This document shows positions 42,101 to 49,219 of a stretch of DNA of 59,861 nt, piece by piece; position 1 is the first letter of the stretch, and each line of letters begins with the position of its first letter. The translations under genes were made by a program, and so were the position numbers. The notes under the pieces were generated by a model. That model saw only the letters and a program-made list of their open reading frames with translations, was not told where the DNA came from and searched no databases. This DNA comes from Thomasclavelia saccharogumia DSM 17460 (GTDB taxonomy: Bacteria; Bacillota_I; Bacilli_A; Erysipelotrichales; Coprobacillaceae): positions 1 through 59,861 of the forward strand of contig NZ_JMLH01000012.1 of assembly GCF_000686665.1 (NCBI RefSeq), in the 5' to 3' direction.

Positions 42101-42698
42101 CACCACCAACTATTCCCCCAGCTGTTACTCCACTACTATTTATTTCTCCCCAAACATAACAATTTAACATCGTGGAATTATTAAACATCCCAACTATTCC
42201 ACCAACATCATTTTTCCCGTTTACATCTGCTTTACTGTAACAATTAATGATATTTGCATACATCGTTCTTCCAACAAGAGCACCAGTTCTATTGCCACCA
42301 GTAATCACACCGCTTTCAATTCCTAAATTTTTTACTGTTCCCCCATTTAAAAAGCTAATCAATCCAATCTGATCACCAGTACTATTGATTACTAAATTAG
42401 AAATTGCATAACCACTTCCATCAAGAACCCCAGAAAAACCGCTTGTACTTCCGATCGGTGCAAAATCAATTTCTGTCATATCAATATTTGTTGTCAATTT
42501 ATAATGAGCATTTAAATAACCATCTCCATTATTTACAAGTGAAGACATTTTAATTAAGTCTTCTTTCGAACTAATTAAATACGGATCATCATTAGTTCCC
42601 TTACCCTCAAGATCATTATCTTCACCATGGACAACATAAATTGATATAGAAGCAAAAATAATGAATGTACTTAAAATAATTTTAATTATTTTTTTCAT
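36105..42698 (-). CDS. giant GH20 hexosaminidase surface protein with GLUG and FIVAR repeats
   Basis: 2197 residues. The start at 42698 follows AAAGGAGG. Order: signal peptide (about 1-30); three GLUG-repeat blocks (about 36-320, 320-596, 596-890) built from units such as GGIVGMFNNSTMLNCYVWG; GH20b (about 990-1075); GH20 catalytic domain (about 1090-1430) with D1259-E1260 in VHIGTDES; LamG-like domain (about 1475-1650); a fourth GLUG block (about 1670-1935); a helical module plus FIVAR repeats (about 1940-2150); then VDTGD, a hydrophobic helix and KSKKRSINKL. It should be a cell-surface exo-hexosaminidase acting on host or dietary GlcNAc/GalNAc glycans. It is controlled by the RAT leader at 42791-42892. 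Confidence 0.92.
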   Translation of the reverse strand: MKKIIKIILSTFIIFASISIYVVHGEDNDLEGKGTNDDPYLISSKEDLIKMSSLVNNGDGYLNAHYKLTTNIDMTEIDFAPIGSTSGFSGVLDGSGYAISNLVINSTGDQIGLISFLNGGTVKNLGIESGVITGGNRTGALVGRTMYANIINCYSKADVNGKNDVGGIVGMFNNSTMLNCYVWGEINSSGVTAGGIVGGANRSIDPATPTVLKNCYSLATVTGQQYAGSAIGYDESVAGASYEITMSSIYYDSSVTGIGNSSHSGVNGIETAAFQDGRLLEALNSGCEEEYSPWVKGALGYPEFNDGMSECGLIGQGTKDVPYLIKTPEDLVLMSQIINDDALYGDAYYKLTSDIDMNEIDFQPITRFSGVLDGDQYCLLNLNINKPDLENVGLIGFLDGGTIKNLGIESGTVIGGNHTGALVGKTMQATILNCYSKANVEGANDTGGIVGMFNNSTMLNCYVWGNISGKITVGGIVGSANRSIDPEFMATIDNCYSRAVVSGDQHVGVIAGYDEGAVSDNYQITMSNLYYEQSQIAIGNNNNRTGLIPIDLEEFSNGDLIIKLNNNLAADYFTWLEDNSGYPGFRGKVFIKTTLSGHGSLEDPYLIKTVDDLKEMERVVNIATEFSTAYYQLKANLDLKGIEFNGFSSIIPFKGTFDGDGHVIKNINIKVDNGQNIGLFHQVEGGTIKNLGIDSGKVEGGYKVGALIGRSMQATILNCYNNATIKGFEDVGGIVGMLNNSDLLNSYNNGVVSGSKSLGGLAGSICRSLNPTVAANIINSYNLGRVHWGTYSGKIGGFIEQDDNLANYDHLYYNQENLPDVAIGNLVTVSTITGMKKTEMMSQSFVDTLNQYRQENYSEWKLGTDNVARLAIFDDANELEKFMAGIKNEPEIIDDQLVLPKSDDNRYQAVLFGSSNEQVVDLNGHVYQPLTKQKVYLIYNILDTLSNEIVCQLDRNITVTVTGKYSDTGTNKMPNVVPGLQEWYGLDGDFKLENGARIIYEDQMAKTSAKMLQMYLTEMIGVTLEVSEGASVSGDIVIKYTPDKLNELGDEGYYINIGDQVVISAPSDTGMLYGGVSIAQILYQDEDHNTIPMGIIRDYPQYSVRGGMLDVARRYFDLDYIEEMGKYMAWFKMNTFHLHINEDSGLGGEYSSSFVVESKKYPVLNTYNLENGNYVWSQDDYRQMQKNLKQFGVNVITEIDSPGHATIFNLIDPEIVNGSNFDLSNHYDECLDLISSVFDEFLDGDDPVFQSAAVHIGTDESSNTNENMRRYINDLAQYCLSKDNIDKVYFWGNLSVYYGANEIDSKNVVNQIWDSADQRVEQALADGFEIINSTSNSMYLIPGNSNGLHNGYVDMATFYDTWRGCSDFDTHRIGNPTYIASRNYYAQYDLLRGNPQIIGTLFCNWNDRSWANDFDVLDLVLSYIGVISEKSWYGDDDRFESGNDFVAAFEQVGDYAPGANPRKYVATNSSIIAKYDFEEMTDLKISDLENSYDAQVQAADLATMNEGYLNGKVLQLKPQSNLSLPFASVGYPYTVNFDLYLNGTQSDDAVLFTDDFCTFYLNYQNNGVSFKVGKYIYTYNVDLPLDEWLNITLTSTYIHGVNATTLLKIDGITYNPTLIEGPASVSSHSATSYLPANKMFNGINGYLDNLTIGNKYNQNLDSSLEYEFTGAGTVENPYLINSEKELLLFASEINSGEKMQSYFKLTNDLDMQNYKYTPAAVFNGVFDGDGHTISNLTINQPQGENVGLIGLLERGTIKNVELRNADIIGKAKVGGLVGRTMYATIINCGVEANVSGSNDTGGIVGMFNNSTMVNCYAWSEVVGTVETAGGLVGAANRSIDPNTPTIIKNCYVKADVTAPRFSGVVAGYDESVAGESYQVTYQNIYYESGKAGFGNTNNFEDLNSLNLNQFTDGTLLNELNANLDTEYCAWISGENNYPVFKNIVETDKLALQIAIEMAEKADLENVVPAVVTEFNEALTNAKEVYSNEKATQVEVDSAFDRLANVMQMLEFYQGDKTALQKQVDDINALDESKYIESSWQAMLPVLDKANAVLADENAMQAEVDEVFVKLVKAFLNLRLKPNKDLLQELINQAEALNSANYSAESWAVVTDALNEAKAVLEDPEASQEQVDNAKDVLTKAIAGLIANEVDTNTAVNAGDTIVAVDTGDATNIIYLFAGLALASIIFYKSKKRSINKL
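36890..37690 (-). repeat. GLUG repeat block 4 (after the catalytic domain)
   Basis: Protein-level copy of the N-terminal GLUG blocks, containing the same GGIVGMFNNSTM unit, displaced by more than 3 kb to the far side of the GH20 domain. Confidence 0.7.
40030..42590 (-). repeat. three tandem GLUG blocks of about 0.85 kb
   Basis: Each block starts with a DPYLI-type segment and contains the same run of GLUG units. The DNA encoding NNSTMLNCYVWG recurs near 42165 and 41320, with a more diverged copy (NNSDLLNSYNNG) near 40470, a spacing of about 850 bases. Confidence 0.75.
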
Positions 42699-42736
42699 TT
42701 CTATCCTCCTTTCATACATCCATTAAGTTTTATTTC

Positions 42737-42744
42737 ACCTCCTC
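42737..42744 (-). promoter_or_regulatory. orphan Shine-Dalgarno-like AGGAGGTG in the GH20 leader
   Basis: The minus strand has AGGAGGTGAAATAAAA about 40 bases before the true start. The only nearby ATG opens a three-codon frame (Met-Asp-Val-stop). The same GGAGGTGAAATAAAA string occurs in the leader of the GH105 gene. Confidence 0.35.
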
Positions 42745-42790
42745 TTTTTTTATTTATTATTAAAACAGTGATTTACTGTTAATAATCAAA

Positions 42791-42833
42791 AATTAAAAGG
42801 CAAGACTAAAAACATTTAGTTTCTGGTCTTGCC
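42791..42833 (-). terminator. leader terminator overlapping RAT2
   Basis: Minus strand GGCAAGAC/GTCTTGCC arms followed by TTTTAATTTTT; the 5' arm is shared with the RAT element. Confidence 0.78.
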
Positions 42834-42851
42834 TAATTAAAGTAACAATCC
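42825..42851 (-). promoter_or_regulatory. RAT antiterminator of the giant GH20 gene
   Basis: Minus strand GGATTGTTACT, then TTAATTAGGCAAGACC: the same sequence as the RAT near 4873-4902 apart from a three-base shorter loop. It starts about six bases after the predicted transcription start. Confidence 0.8.
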
Positions 42852-42863
42852 TCTATTACTTTA

Positions 42864-42892
42864 ATTATAATTTCTATTAATTAAATTGTCTA
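42864..42892 (-). promoter_or_regulatory. predicted promoter of the giant GH20 gene
   Basis: Minus strand TAGACA (42887-42892), 17 bases, TATAAT (42864-42869). The -35 box lies inside the 30-bp palindrome at 42877-42906. Confidence 0.7.
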
Positions 42893-42906
42893 GACAATTT
42901 AATTAA
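42877..42906. promoter_or_regulatory. perfect 30-bp palindrome: terminator of the GH105 gene and/or operator
   Basis: TTAATTAAATTGTC and its complement with a central TTGTCTAGACAA. It starts six bases after the stop codon of the upstream gene and covers the -35 box of the next promoter. The core is close to the HutC/GntR-type TGGTCTAGACCA operator of DasR/NagR. Confidence 0.5.
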
Positions 42907-42911
42907 TTACA

Positions 42912-45900
42912 TCAAAATTTTACTTTTTTTAATATAAACATCAAACTTAATAAAGCACTACAAGCAAATAATTCATAAACTGCTGCATTATCACCAGTAG
43001 CTACACTTACTGCAGCTTCAGTTTTAACAATATTTACTTCCTGTAATTTTGCCATAGCCTTTGCTAGTGCATATGAAGCATCATCCACCTCTGCCTGGCT
43101 GGCTTCTGGATCATTTAATACTATGACAGCTTTCGCTAATGCTTTTTCTACTGCATTCCATGTCTTTGCACTATAACTTGCTTTATTTGATTCATTTGCC
43201 AGTTTGATTAAATCATTTAACAAATCTTTATTTGGTTTTAATCTTAAGTCTAAGTATACTTTTGTTAATCCTTCTAACGCACTATCTACCTCTAATTGAC
43301 TAGCTTCTTCATTCACTAAGACTTCCTGGGCTTTTTCTAAGACTGGTATCATTGCCTGCCATGATGATTCTGTATATTTATTTTCTTGTAATCCCGAGAT
43401 TTTATTTACCATTGCTTCCAATAATGTTTTATCTGCTCTTACAACTAAGTTATTTATTGCTTCTTGCAACATTGTACAAGCTTCATCGACTTCCTGTTGA
43501 TTAGCTGTTTCATTGTCCATTACTTCCCTAGCTATCTCTAATGCTTCCTGTAGTGTCTGCCATGAAATGTTAGTGAAATCTTTTTCCTGATATGTTTCTG
43601 CTTCTTTGATCAATACTTCTAACGTTGTTTTGTCTACTGCTTCTGTCTTTAATCTTAACTGCAAGAATGCATTTATTAATTCTAAATATATATTATCTAC
43701 TTCTATTTGTGTTGCTTCTTCATTTGCTAAGACTTCCTGAGCTTTTTCTAAGACTGGTACCATCGCTTCCCAGGTTTGCGTTACATACTTGTCTGAATCC
43801 AATCCTAAAATATAATTTACCAATGTTGTTAAATATGTTTTATTTACTTCTTCAGCTTCAACTAAGTTATTCATTGCCTCTTGTAATGCTTCATAAGCAT
43901 CATCGACTTCTTCTTGCATTGCATTAATATTATCATTTACATCTATTGCATTTTGTAATGCTTCATTTAACCCTTGCCATGAAGCAGCTGTATAATTATT
44001 TTCTACTAACTTATTAGCTGTTTCAATTAATTCCTGCAAAGCTGTTTTATCGCCTTTTTCAAATTCCAACATATGCATAGCTAGCGATAATCGGGTAAAT
44101 GAAGCGTTGACTGTTTCCTGAGCTGCATTATCATCAGCTAAAATTGTTTTAGCTTCCGCTAGTGCTGCATTGAATTCATTTACTACTGCTGGCACTACTT
44201 TATCTAATTGTTCTTCAGTTACATTACTTGCCAAATCTACAGCTATTGATAACGCTAATTTATCAGTAGCTATAGTTCCTTTTTCTACTAAATTATCTTT
44301 TGCAGCTTGTAAAATAGTGCAGGCTTCATCAATTTCTTCTTGAATCGCATTAACATTATCATTTACTTCTTTAGCTGCAATTAAAGCTTCTTGCAACGTC
44401 TGCCATGAAGCAGCTGTATAATTATTTTCATCTAATTCTTCTACTTCATCAATTAATTCCTGTAAAGCACCCTTATTGACATCAGTAACTTTTGATTCCA
44501 AAGATATATTATCTAACCAATATTTTCCTGCTTCTTGATCATTATTAAATAGATAGATTTTTCCAATTTCACTAGGTACTTGAGCAGTTTTACGGAATGT
44601 CAGATTATCAGCGATCATTGTCTCTTCTTGATCAGGTACAGTAACAAAAACACTATATTTTTGAGCTTTTAAATCAACGGATACACGAAGATGATACATT
44701 TCCTTTTGTGTAAATTTAATACTACTTTGGTAATACCCAGTACCATTATAAACGCCAAAGCATCCATCCTTATACATTCTAATAATAATCGGTACTTGTG
44801 AATACGCACCATAATTAGAATCACTACTTCCAAGTCCTACGATTGCATTTGTTTGACTTGGCATTAAAGTTGTTATCATATCAAATTCGACATTTACTAA
44901 ACTTCCTGTACTTGGTCCAAGTTGTTTACTAGCAGATATAGCTCCATTAGTATCTGACACTGTAGATATCAGCGCTTCTTTTGATGGGGCTAAATGTTCA
45001 CCTAAATAAATGTCTTCTAACCAGTACTTACCGGCTGCCTGATCATTATTAAATAGATAAATTTTTCCAATTTCACTAGGTACTTGAGCAGTTTTACGGA
45101 ATGCATAATTTTCGGCAATCATTGTTTCTTCTTGATCAGGTGCAGTAACAAAAACACTATATTTTTGAGTCTCTAGATCAATTGATACACGAAAATGATA
45201 TTTTTCATTCTGAGTAAATTTAAAACCACTTTGTACATAGCCAGTACCATTATAAGCACCAATACTTCCATCTTTATACATTCTAATAATAATTGGTACT
45301 TGTGAGTATGCACCATAATTAGAATCACTACTTCCAAGTCCTACGATTGCATTTGTTTGACTTGGTGTTAAAGTTGTTATCATATCAAATTCGACATTTA
45401 CTGAACTTTCTGTATTTGGTCCAATTAATCTACTAGCAGATATAGCTCCTGAAGTACTTGCCTCAGTAGAAATGAGAGCATCAGCCGCAGGTTTTGGCAC
45501 TTCTACTGGTGTTGTATAATTAAATCTAATTTCATAGTCTGGACGTTCTGGATATTTACCATCAGTTAATCCAGTATTCAACAAATCAATCAACTTAGAA
45601 TCTATAGTTGGATTAAATAACTCTGTTTTATAACTAATAATCGAAATGCCATTAGCTATACTAGATAATTTTCGATTACTTCCTTCTAAAATAATGCCAT
45701 CTAATGCCACATATGATACTCCACCATTAACTATGGCATCAGTAATTTCATTAGCTATATCTTCACCATAGACTTCTTGAACAAAATCTTTTGGTACATA
45801 AATTTTATTATCCTGTTTAATTGTCGTTAATTCAGTTCCCCCAACTAATTCCCTAACTCGAGAATTTACTACTGCATATTTTGAATCTTCTTTTACTGCA

Positions 45901-46262
45901 ATACTACCAATCATTTTTTTATTTAACGCTGGTTCTACATCATCAGTTACATATCCTTGTTCAACTAATTTAGATAACTCAGAAAGAAACATAACTGTTG
46001 CTGCAGGCGCATAACTTTGTGAAGATCCAATTCCTAAAGAACAACTTGGATTAGGATAAGCACTAATTAATTCAGAACGTCCAACTAATCCATCAGGACG
46101 AATAGCATTTGCATTCAATCCTAAAAATGCTTTTTTCACTGCTGGATAATAAGTTTCTTTGTCTAAAAGACCATTATTAATTCCCCATGCTAGAGCATAT
46201 GCAAAGAAAACCGTGCCACTAGTTTCTGGGCGAATATCATGATCATAATCATCTAGATTCAT
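42912..46262 (-). CDS. C-terminal part of a GH105-type surface protein (separated by an in-frame TAG)
   Basis: 1116 codons in the same frame as the gene ending at 46290. It begins inside the GH105 domain (RPETSGTVFFAYALAWGIN), then an uncharacterised beta-rich stretch, two near-identical LamG-like domains, seven or so FIVAR-type helical repeats and an anchor: SVATGDN, a hydrophobic helix, KKVKF. There is no usable ribosome site before its first ATG (GGAG lies one base away), so independent translation is unlikely. It is best read as the 3' part of one 1779-codon gene (42912-48251). If read through, the product is a wall-anchored unsaturated glycuronyl hydrolase; otherwise it is a pseudogene fragment. 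Confidence 0.8.
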   Translation of the reverse strand: MNLDDYDHDIRPETSGTVFFAYALAWGINNGLLDKETYYPAVKKAFLGLNANAIRPDGLVGRSELISAYPNPSCSLGIGSSQSYAPAATVMFLSELSKLVEQGYVTDDVEPALNKKMIGSIAVKEDSKYAVVNSRVRELVGGTELTTIKQDNKIYVPKDFVQEVYGEDIANEITDAIVNGGVSYVALDGIILEGSNRKLSSIANGISIISYKTELFNPTIDSKLIDLLNTGLTDGKYPERPDYEIRFNYTTPVEVPKPAADALISTEASTSGAISASRLIGPNTESSVNVEFDMITTLTPSQTNAIVGLGSSDSNYGAYSQVPIIIRMYKDGSIGAYNGTGYVQSGFKFTQNEKYHFRVSIDLETQKYSVFVTAPDQEETMIAENYAFRKTAQVPSEIGKIYLFNNDQAAGKYWLEDIYLGEHLAPSKEALISTVSDTNGAISASKQLGPSTGSLVNVEFDMITTLMPSQTNAIVGLGSSDSNYGAYSQVPIIIRMYKDGCFGVYNGTGYYQSSIKFTQKEMYHLRVSVDLKAQKYSVFVTVPDQEETMIADNLTFRKTAQVPSEIGKIYLFNNDQEAGKYWLDNISLESKVTDVNKGALQELIDEVEELDENNYTAASWQTLQEALIAAKEVNDNVNAIQEEIDEACTILQAAKDNLVEKGTIATDKLALSIAVDLASNVTEEQLDKVVPAVVNEFNAALAEAKTILADDNAAQETVNASFTRLSLAMHMLEFEKGDKTALQELIETANKLVENNYTAASWQGLNEALQNAIDVNDNINAMQEEVDDAYEALQEAMNNLVEAEEVNKTYLTTLVNYILGLDSDKYVTQTWEAMVPVLEKAQEVLANEEATQIEVDNIYLELINAFLQLRLKTEAVDKTTLEVLIKEAETYQEKDFTNISWQTLQEALEIAREVMDNETANQQEVDEACTMLQEAINNLVVRADKTLLEAMVNKISGLQENKYTESSWQAMIPVLEKAQEVLVNEEASQLEVDSALEGLTKVYLDLRLKPNKDLLNDLIKLANESNKASYSAKTWNAVEKALAKAVIVLNDPEASQAEVDDASYALAKAMAKLQEVNIVKTEAAVSVATGDNAAVYELFACSALLSLMFILKKVKF
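44511..45490 (-). repeat. tandem duplication encoding two LamG-like domains
   Basis: Two copies of about 165 codons at a spacing of about 504 bases. Long stretches are identical, for example the codons for SQTNAIVGLGSSDSNYGAYS and for KTAQVPSEIGKIYLFNNDQ. This points to a recent duplication. Confidence 0.85.
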
Positions 46263-46289
46263 TCTCCAGAATCCATCTTCACCTTGAAC

Positions 46290-46292
46290 CTA
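46290..46292 (-). other. in-frame TAG interrupting the GH105 gene
   Basis: The minus strand reads GCA ACA TTG ATT TAG GTT CAA GGT GAA GAT: the frame continues without shift into the conserved QGEDGFWRMN segment of GH105. One C-to-T change from CAG would create it. It could be a nonsense mutation, a sequencing error or recoding. Confidence 0.9.
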
Positions 46293-48251
46293 AATCAATG
46301 TTGCTGCCATTTTTTTAAATACAGTTTCATATTCTTTACGATCATCAATTCGATCGTCTGGTAGATCTTGTAAAATTTTTGTTAAAGCTGCTATTGCCCA
46401 GCCATTTCCACGAGACCAAAGAATTTTTTTACCATTAGGGCTGATCTTTTGATTATTTCCATTACTATCTGGATTATAAGTTGCATTAGGATCATATACA
46501 TAATTTTTATCTCGATAGAATAAACCAGTTTCTTCATCATAAAGTTCAGCTTTACGATCATCATATAAAGCTCTTAGTTTATCCAGCCACTTATCTTCTC
46601 CAGTCAAAAGATACATTTTAGTCCAGTTTGGTAATTCCATATAAAAGAAATCTATCCTGTCCCAATAACCATTTTTATTTTTTAAATCACTAATACTCAT
46701 TTGTTCCATTTCATTCATAACTGGAACTACATTTTGAATCTTTTCATCACTTGCATCAAAGCCACCTTCAGCAGTTATTGCGTACATATCTAAATAAGTC
46801 TGAAAACTAGTATGATTATCAGGAAAATATTTTCCAGTTCTTCCACTATCTGCTTTTGTATTCCATGCAGTATTATTATAAATATTATTACTTCCCCAGC
46901 GGTTAGCATAATCGGTATAATTTTCATCACCTGTTAAATAATAAGCTTCCATATTTCCAGTATAAAATACTGATGGAGCCCAAAATTCACTAGTCACTGA
47001 ATGTCCATGATTATAATTAGTTGCATCATTTCCAGTATTTCCACCTGTTTTGATCCAGTAATCATTTACTTTTTTAGCTAAATCTACTAAAGATTCTGCA
47101 GATGGTAAATCAACACTAGAATTATCAATTTCTGTTCCCCAAACTTTAAATTCCGTTAAAGCTGAAAATTTCTTACGTCCATCTACAGGAATTGTCTCTT
47201 CACTAACGGGAAGATCTTTTAAACGAACCCATGAAACTACTTTCTTTTCAGGTAATTTAATTGTTTGTGGTGAAGCTAATTTTTCTAAAGTTATTGGCAT
47301 TTCTGTTCCATCTGAAAATTCTAATGTAGCACTTGGCCAATTTATATCATGGTCATTAGCATTATTGGGTTGTGGTGGATTCCATTGGGCTCTTACAGTA
47401 ATATCAATTTGATCGATTTCAACATAACGTCCAAATAAAATAGAAAATTCTGAATCAGCTGCTTCATTTCCACAACCCCAAGCTTGATAAGGGAACCCTA
47501 CATGTGATGAATTGTATTCAAATCCGTCAATTGCATTACGAGCTTCAAATTCACGTTTATTATCAGTTGTTCGATTTGCATAAGCATGAGGGAATACATT
47601 GATATCTCCTTTTTGGTTGGGACTTGTAAGTCCATTATCATTTCCATGTAAATCAAAAGGATTTAAAGCAAGATTTCGCCGTTGATTAATTTCTTCTTCT
47701 GTGGCAACTCTTGCTGTAATTACTTTTTCTGTATTTCCCGATGTTGAAAATGCGCGTGAATCATAAGGCCAGTTTCCACCACCTAAAGTAGTTCCTCCCG
47801 CATCTGTTCCAGTTAAACCTGGAATAACAAAATGAAATTCATTATTTACCAAATATACCAAAGTTTCTCCATATTCAACTGCTGACATATTTGCTGGTTT
47901 GCTACTACCTTCTACCCGTTCTTCTTCCAGCATTCCCGTATAATTTGGTACTCCACAATATTTATCTAATTGCACCATTAAATAGTGTACTCCCTCAGGA
48001 GCAGTGATAACAATTTCATCCCCATTGGTTTTCGTACTTGAGCGAGTATAGTTTCTTGTGTGTGTTAACACATTTGTCCCAGTTTCTACGACTGTATTAT
48101 TTTGAATTAATTCAATTTTTACATCTGTATCTGAAGTTGCAGCAGTATCATCGGTTTGTGCATTTAAAATACTAAGGGCATTAACTTCAGTTGATGTAAA
48201 AACCATTGCAATAGTTACGATAACTAAGAATGTTTTTTTTATTATCTTCAT
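46290..48251 (-). CDS. N-terminal part of a GH105-type (unsaturated glycuronyl hydrolase) surface protein
   Basis: 653 codons ending at an in-frame TAG. Signal peptide (about 1-25), a beta-rich region, a discoidin-like region (about 215-375), then the alpha/alpha barrel of GH88/GH105 (from about 385) with FYMELPNWTKMYLLTGED and the family signature SRGNGWAIAAL. GH105 enzymes remove unsaturated uronic residues from rhamnogalacturonan or similar polysaccharides after lyase attack. The barrel is incomplete without the downstream frame. AAGGGAAATAGG precedes the ATG. No RAT element was seen in its leader. Confidence 0.8.
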   Translation of the reverse strand: MKIIKKTFLVIVTIAMVFTSTEVNALSILNAQTDDTAATSDTDVKIELIQNNTVVETGTNVLTHTRNYTRSSTKTNGDEIVITAPEGVHYLMVQLDKYCGVPNYTGMLEEERVEGSSKPANMSAVEYGETLVYLVNNEFHFVIPGLTGTDAGGTTLGGGNWPYDSRAFSTSGNTEKVITARVATEEEINQRRNLALNPFDLHGNDNGLTSPNQKGDINVFPHAYANRTTDNKREFEARNAIDGFEYNSSHVGFPYQAWGCGNEAADSEFSILFGRYVEIDQIDITVRAQWNPPQPNNANDHDINWPSATLEFSDGTEMPITLEKLASPQTIKLPEKKVVSWVRLKDLPVSEETIPVDGRKKFSALTEFKVWGTEIDNSSVDLPSAESLVDLAKKVNDYWIKTGGNTGNDATNYNHGHSVTSEFWAPSVFYTGNMEAYYLTGDENYTDYANRWGSNNIYNNTAWNTKADSGRTGKYFPDNHTSFQTYLDMYAITAEGGFDASDEKIQNVVPVMNEMEQMSISDLKNKNGYWDRIDFFYMELPNWTKMYLLTGEDKWLDKLRALYDDRKAELYDEETGLFYRDKNYVYDPNATYNPDSNGNNQKISPNGKKILWSRGNGWAIAALTKILQDLPDDRIDDRKEYETVFKKMAATLI

Positions 48252-48559
48252 ACTTTTACCTATTTCCCTTCTTTGATTTTTAACTATAACTATTTATTAT
48301 CTGTTTTTATTTCACCTCCAGTTGATTTATGCAGAGCCTATATAATTTGTCCCAATCATTTATGTAAGCCCTTTCTTTAATAATTATAGATTATTTTTCT
48401 CTATTATATTTATATTTATTAAAAAATATTTTATGTTTTTTAATAAATAAGGTTAAAAATATGACTTATTGTCTATTTTTAATCTTAAATCCGTTAATAA
48501 CAAAAAGCATGATAAAGCAAAATAAGAGGTGATTTCATTAACCAACCTCTTATCTTAAA
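48252..48559. other. intergenic region between deoC and the GH105 gene
   Basis: 308 bases. It holds the deoC terminator (48520-48553), very AT-rich promoter-like sequence and an orphan GGAGGTGAAATAAAA on the minus strand (48313-48320 core) about 60 bases before the GH105 start. No convincing promoter pair was chosen. Confidence 0.5.
48520..48553 (-). terminator. terminator of the rsmE-deoC operon
   Basis: Minus strand ATAAGAGGT / ACCTCTTAT arms followed by TTTTGC. Confidence 0.78.
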
Positions 48560-49219
48560 TTAAAAATCCCTTTGATCAATTTTTTTCACTAATTTACATC
48601 CTGCACTAGTTCCTATTCTTGAAGCACCTGCTCTAACTACACTAGCCATTTCTTCAAAACTATGGATTCCTCCAGAAGCTTTAACCTCTAATTCATCCCC
48701 AACAGTCTTTTTCATCAGCGCAACATCTTTAACTGTTGCTCCACCGCTAGAAAATCCTGTCGATGTTTTAACAAAAGCTGCCTTAGCTTCTTTAGCTAAC
48801 TGACAAGCCAAAATAATCTCTTCATCACTCAACAAACAGGTTTCAATAATGACTTTTACACATTTATTTCCTGCTGCCTTGACAACTGCTTTGATTTCAT
48901 CTAAAACCAACTGTTTATTTCCATCTTTTAAAGCACCAATATTAATTACCATGTCAATTTCATCAGCTCCATTATCAATCGCATCCTTAGTTTCAAAAAC
49001 TTTTACCGCCGTGGTATTAGCACCTAATGGAAAACCAATCACAGTGCATACTTTAACATCACTATCAGCTAACTCTTCTGCACAAAAACTAACCCAGACA
49101 GGATTAACACACACTGAAGCAAAATGATACAACTTTGCTTCATCAATAACAGTCTTGACCATCTTTTTAGTTGCATCAGCTTTTAAAATCGTATGATCGA
49201 TCATTTTATTATAATTCAT
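48560..49219 (-). CDS. deoC: deoxyribose-phosphate aldolase
   Basis: 219 residues. The Schiff-base lysine is K151 in [12 protein letters not shown], with the proton-relay K180 (EVKASGG) and D89 (EIDMVIN). It splits 2-deoxyribose-5-phosphate into acetaldehyde and glyceraldehyde-3-phosphate during nucleoside catabolism. Three consecutive ATG codons follow GGAGG; the third (49219) has the best spacing, 49222 is possible. The start overlaps the end of the MurE-like gene, so translation is coupled. No other deo genes are present here. Confidence 0.93.
   Translation of the reverse strand: MNYNKMIDHTILKADATKKMVKTVIDEAKLYHFASVCVNPVWVSFCAEELADSDVKVCTVIGFPLGANTTAVKVFETKDAIDNGADEIDMVINIGALKDGNKQLVLDEIKAVVKAAGNKCVKVIIETCLLSDEEIILACQLAKEAKAAFVKTSTGFSSGGATVKDVALMKKTVGDELEVKASGGIHSFEEMASVVRAGASRIGTSAGCKLVKKIDQRDF

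Noticed and set aside
36105-42698. CRISPR-like repeats suggested by the regular recurrence of short DNA strings
   Set aside because: The repeats are in-frame, codon-based GLUG protein repeats of about 0.85 kb period, not short direct repeats with unique spacers. No CRISPR array was seen anywhere in the window.
46290-46292. Pyrrolysine or other recoding at the TAG
   Set aside because: No downstream recoding structure was recognised and GH105 enzymes need no special residue here; a nonsense mutation or sequence error is simpler, so recoding is kept only as an alternative.
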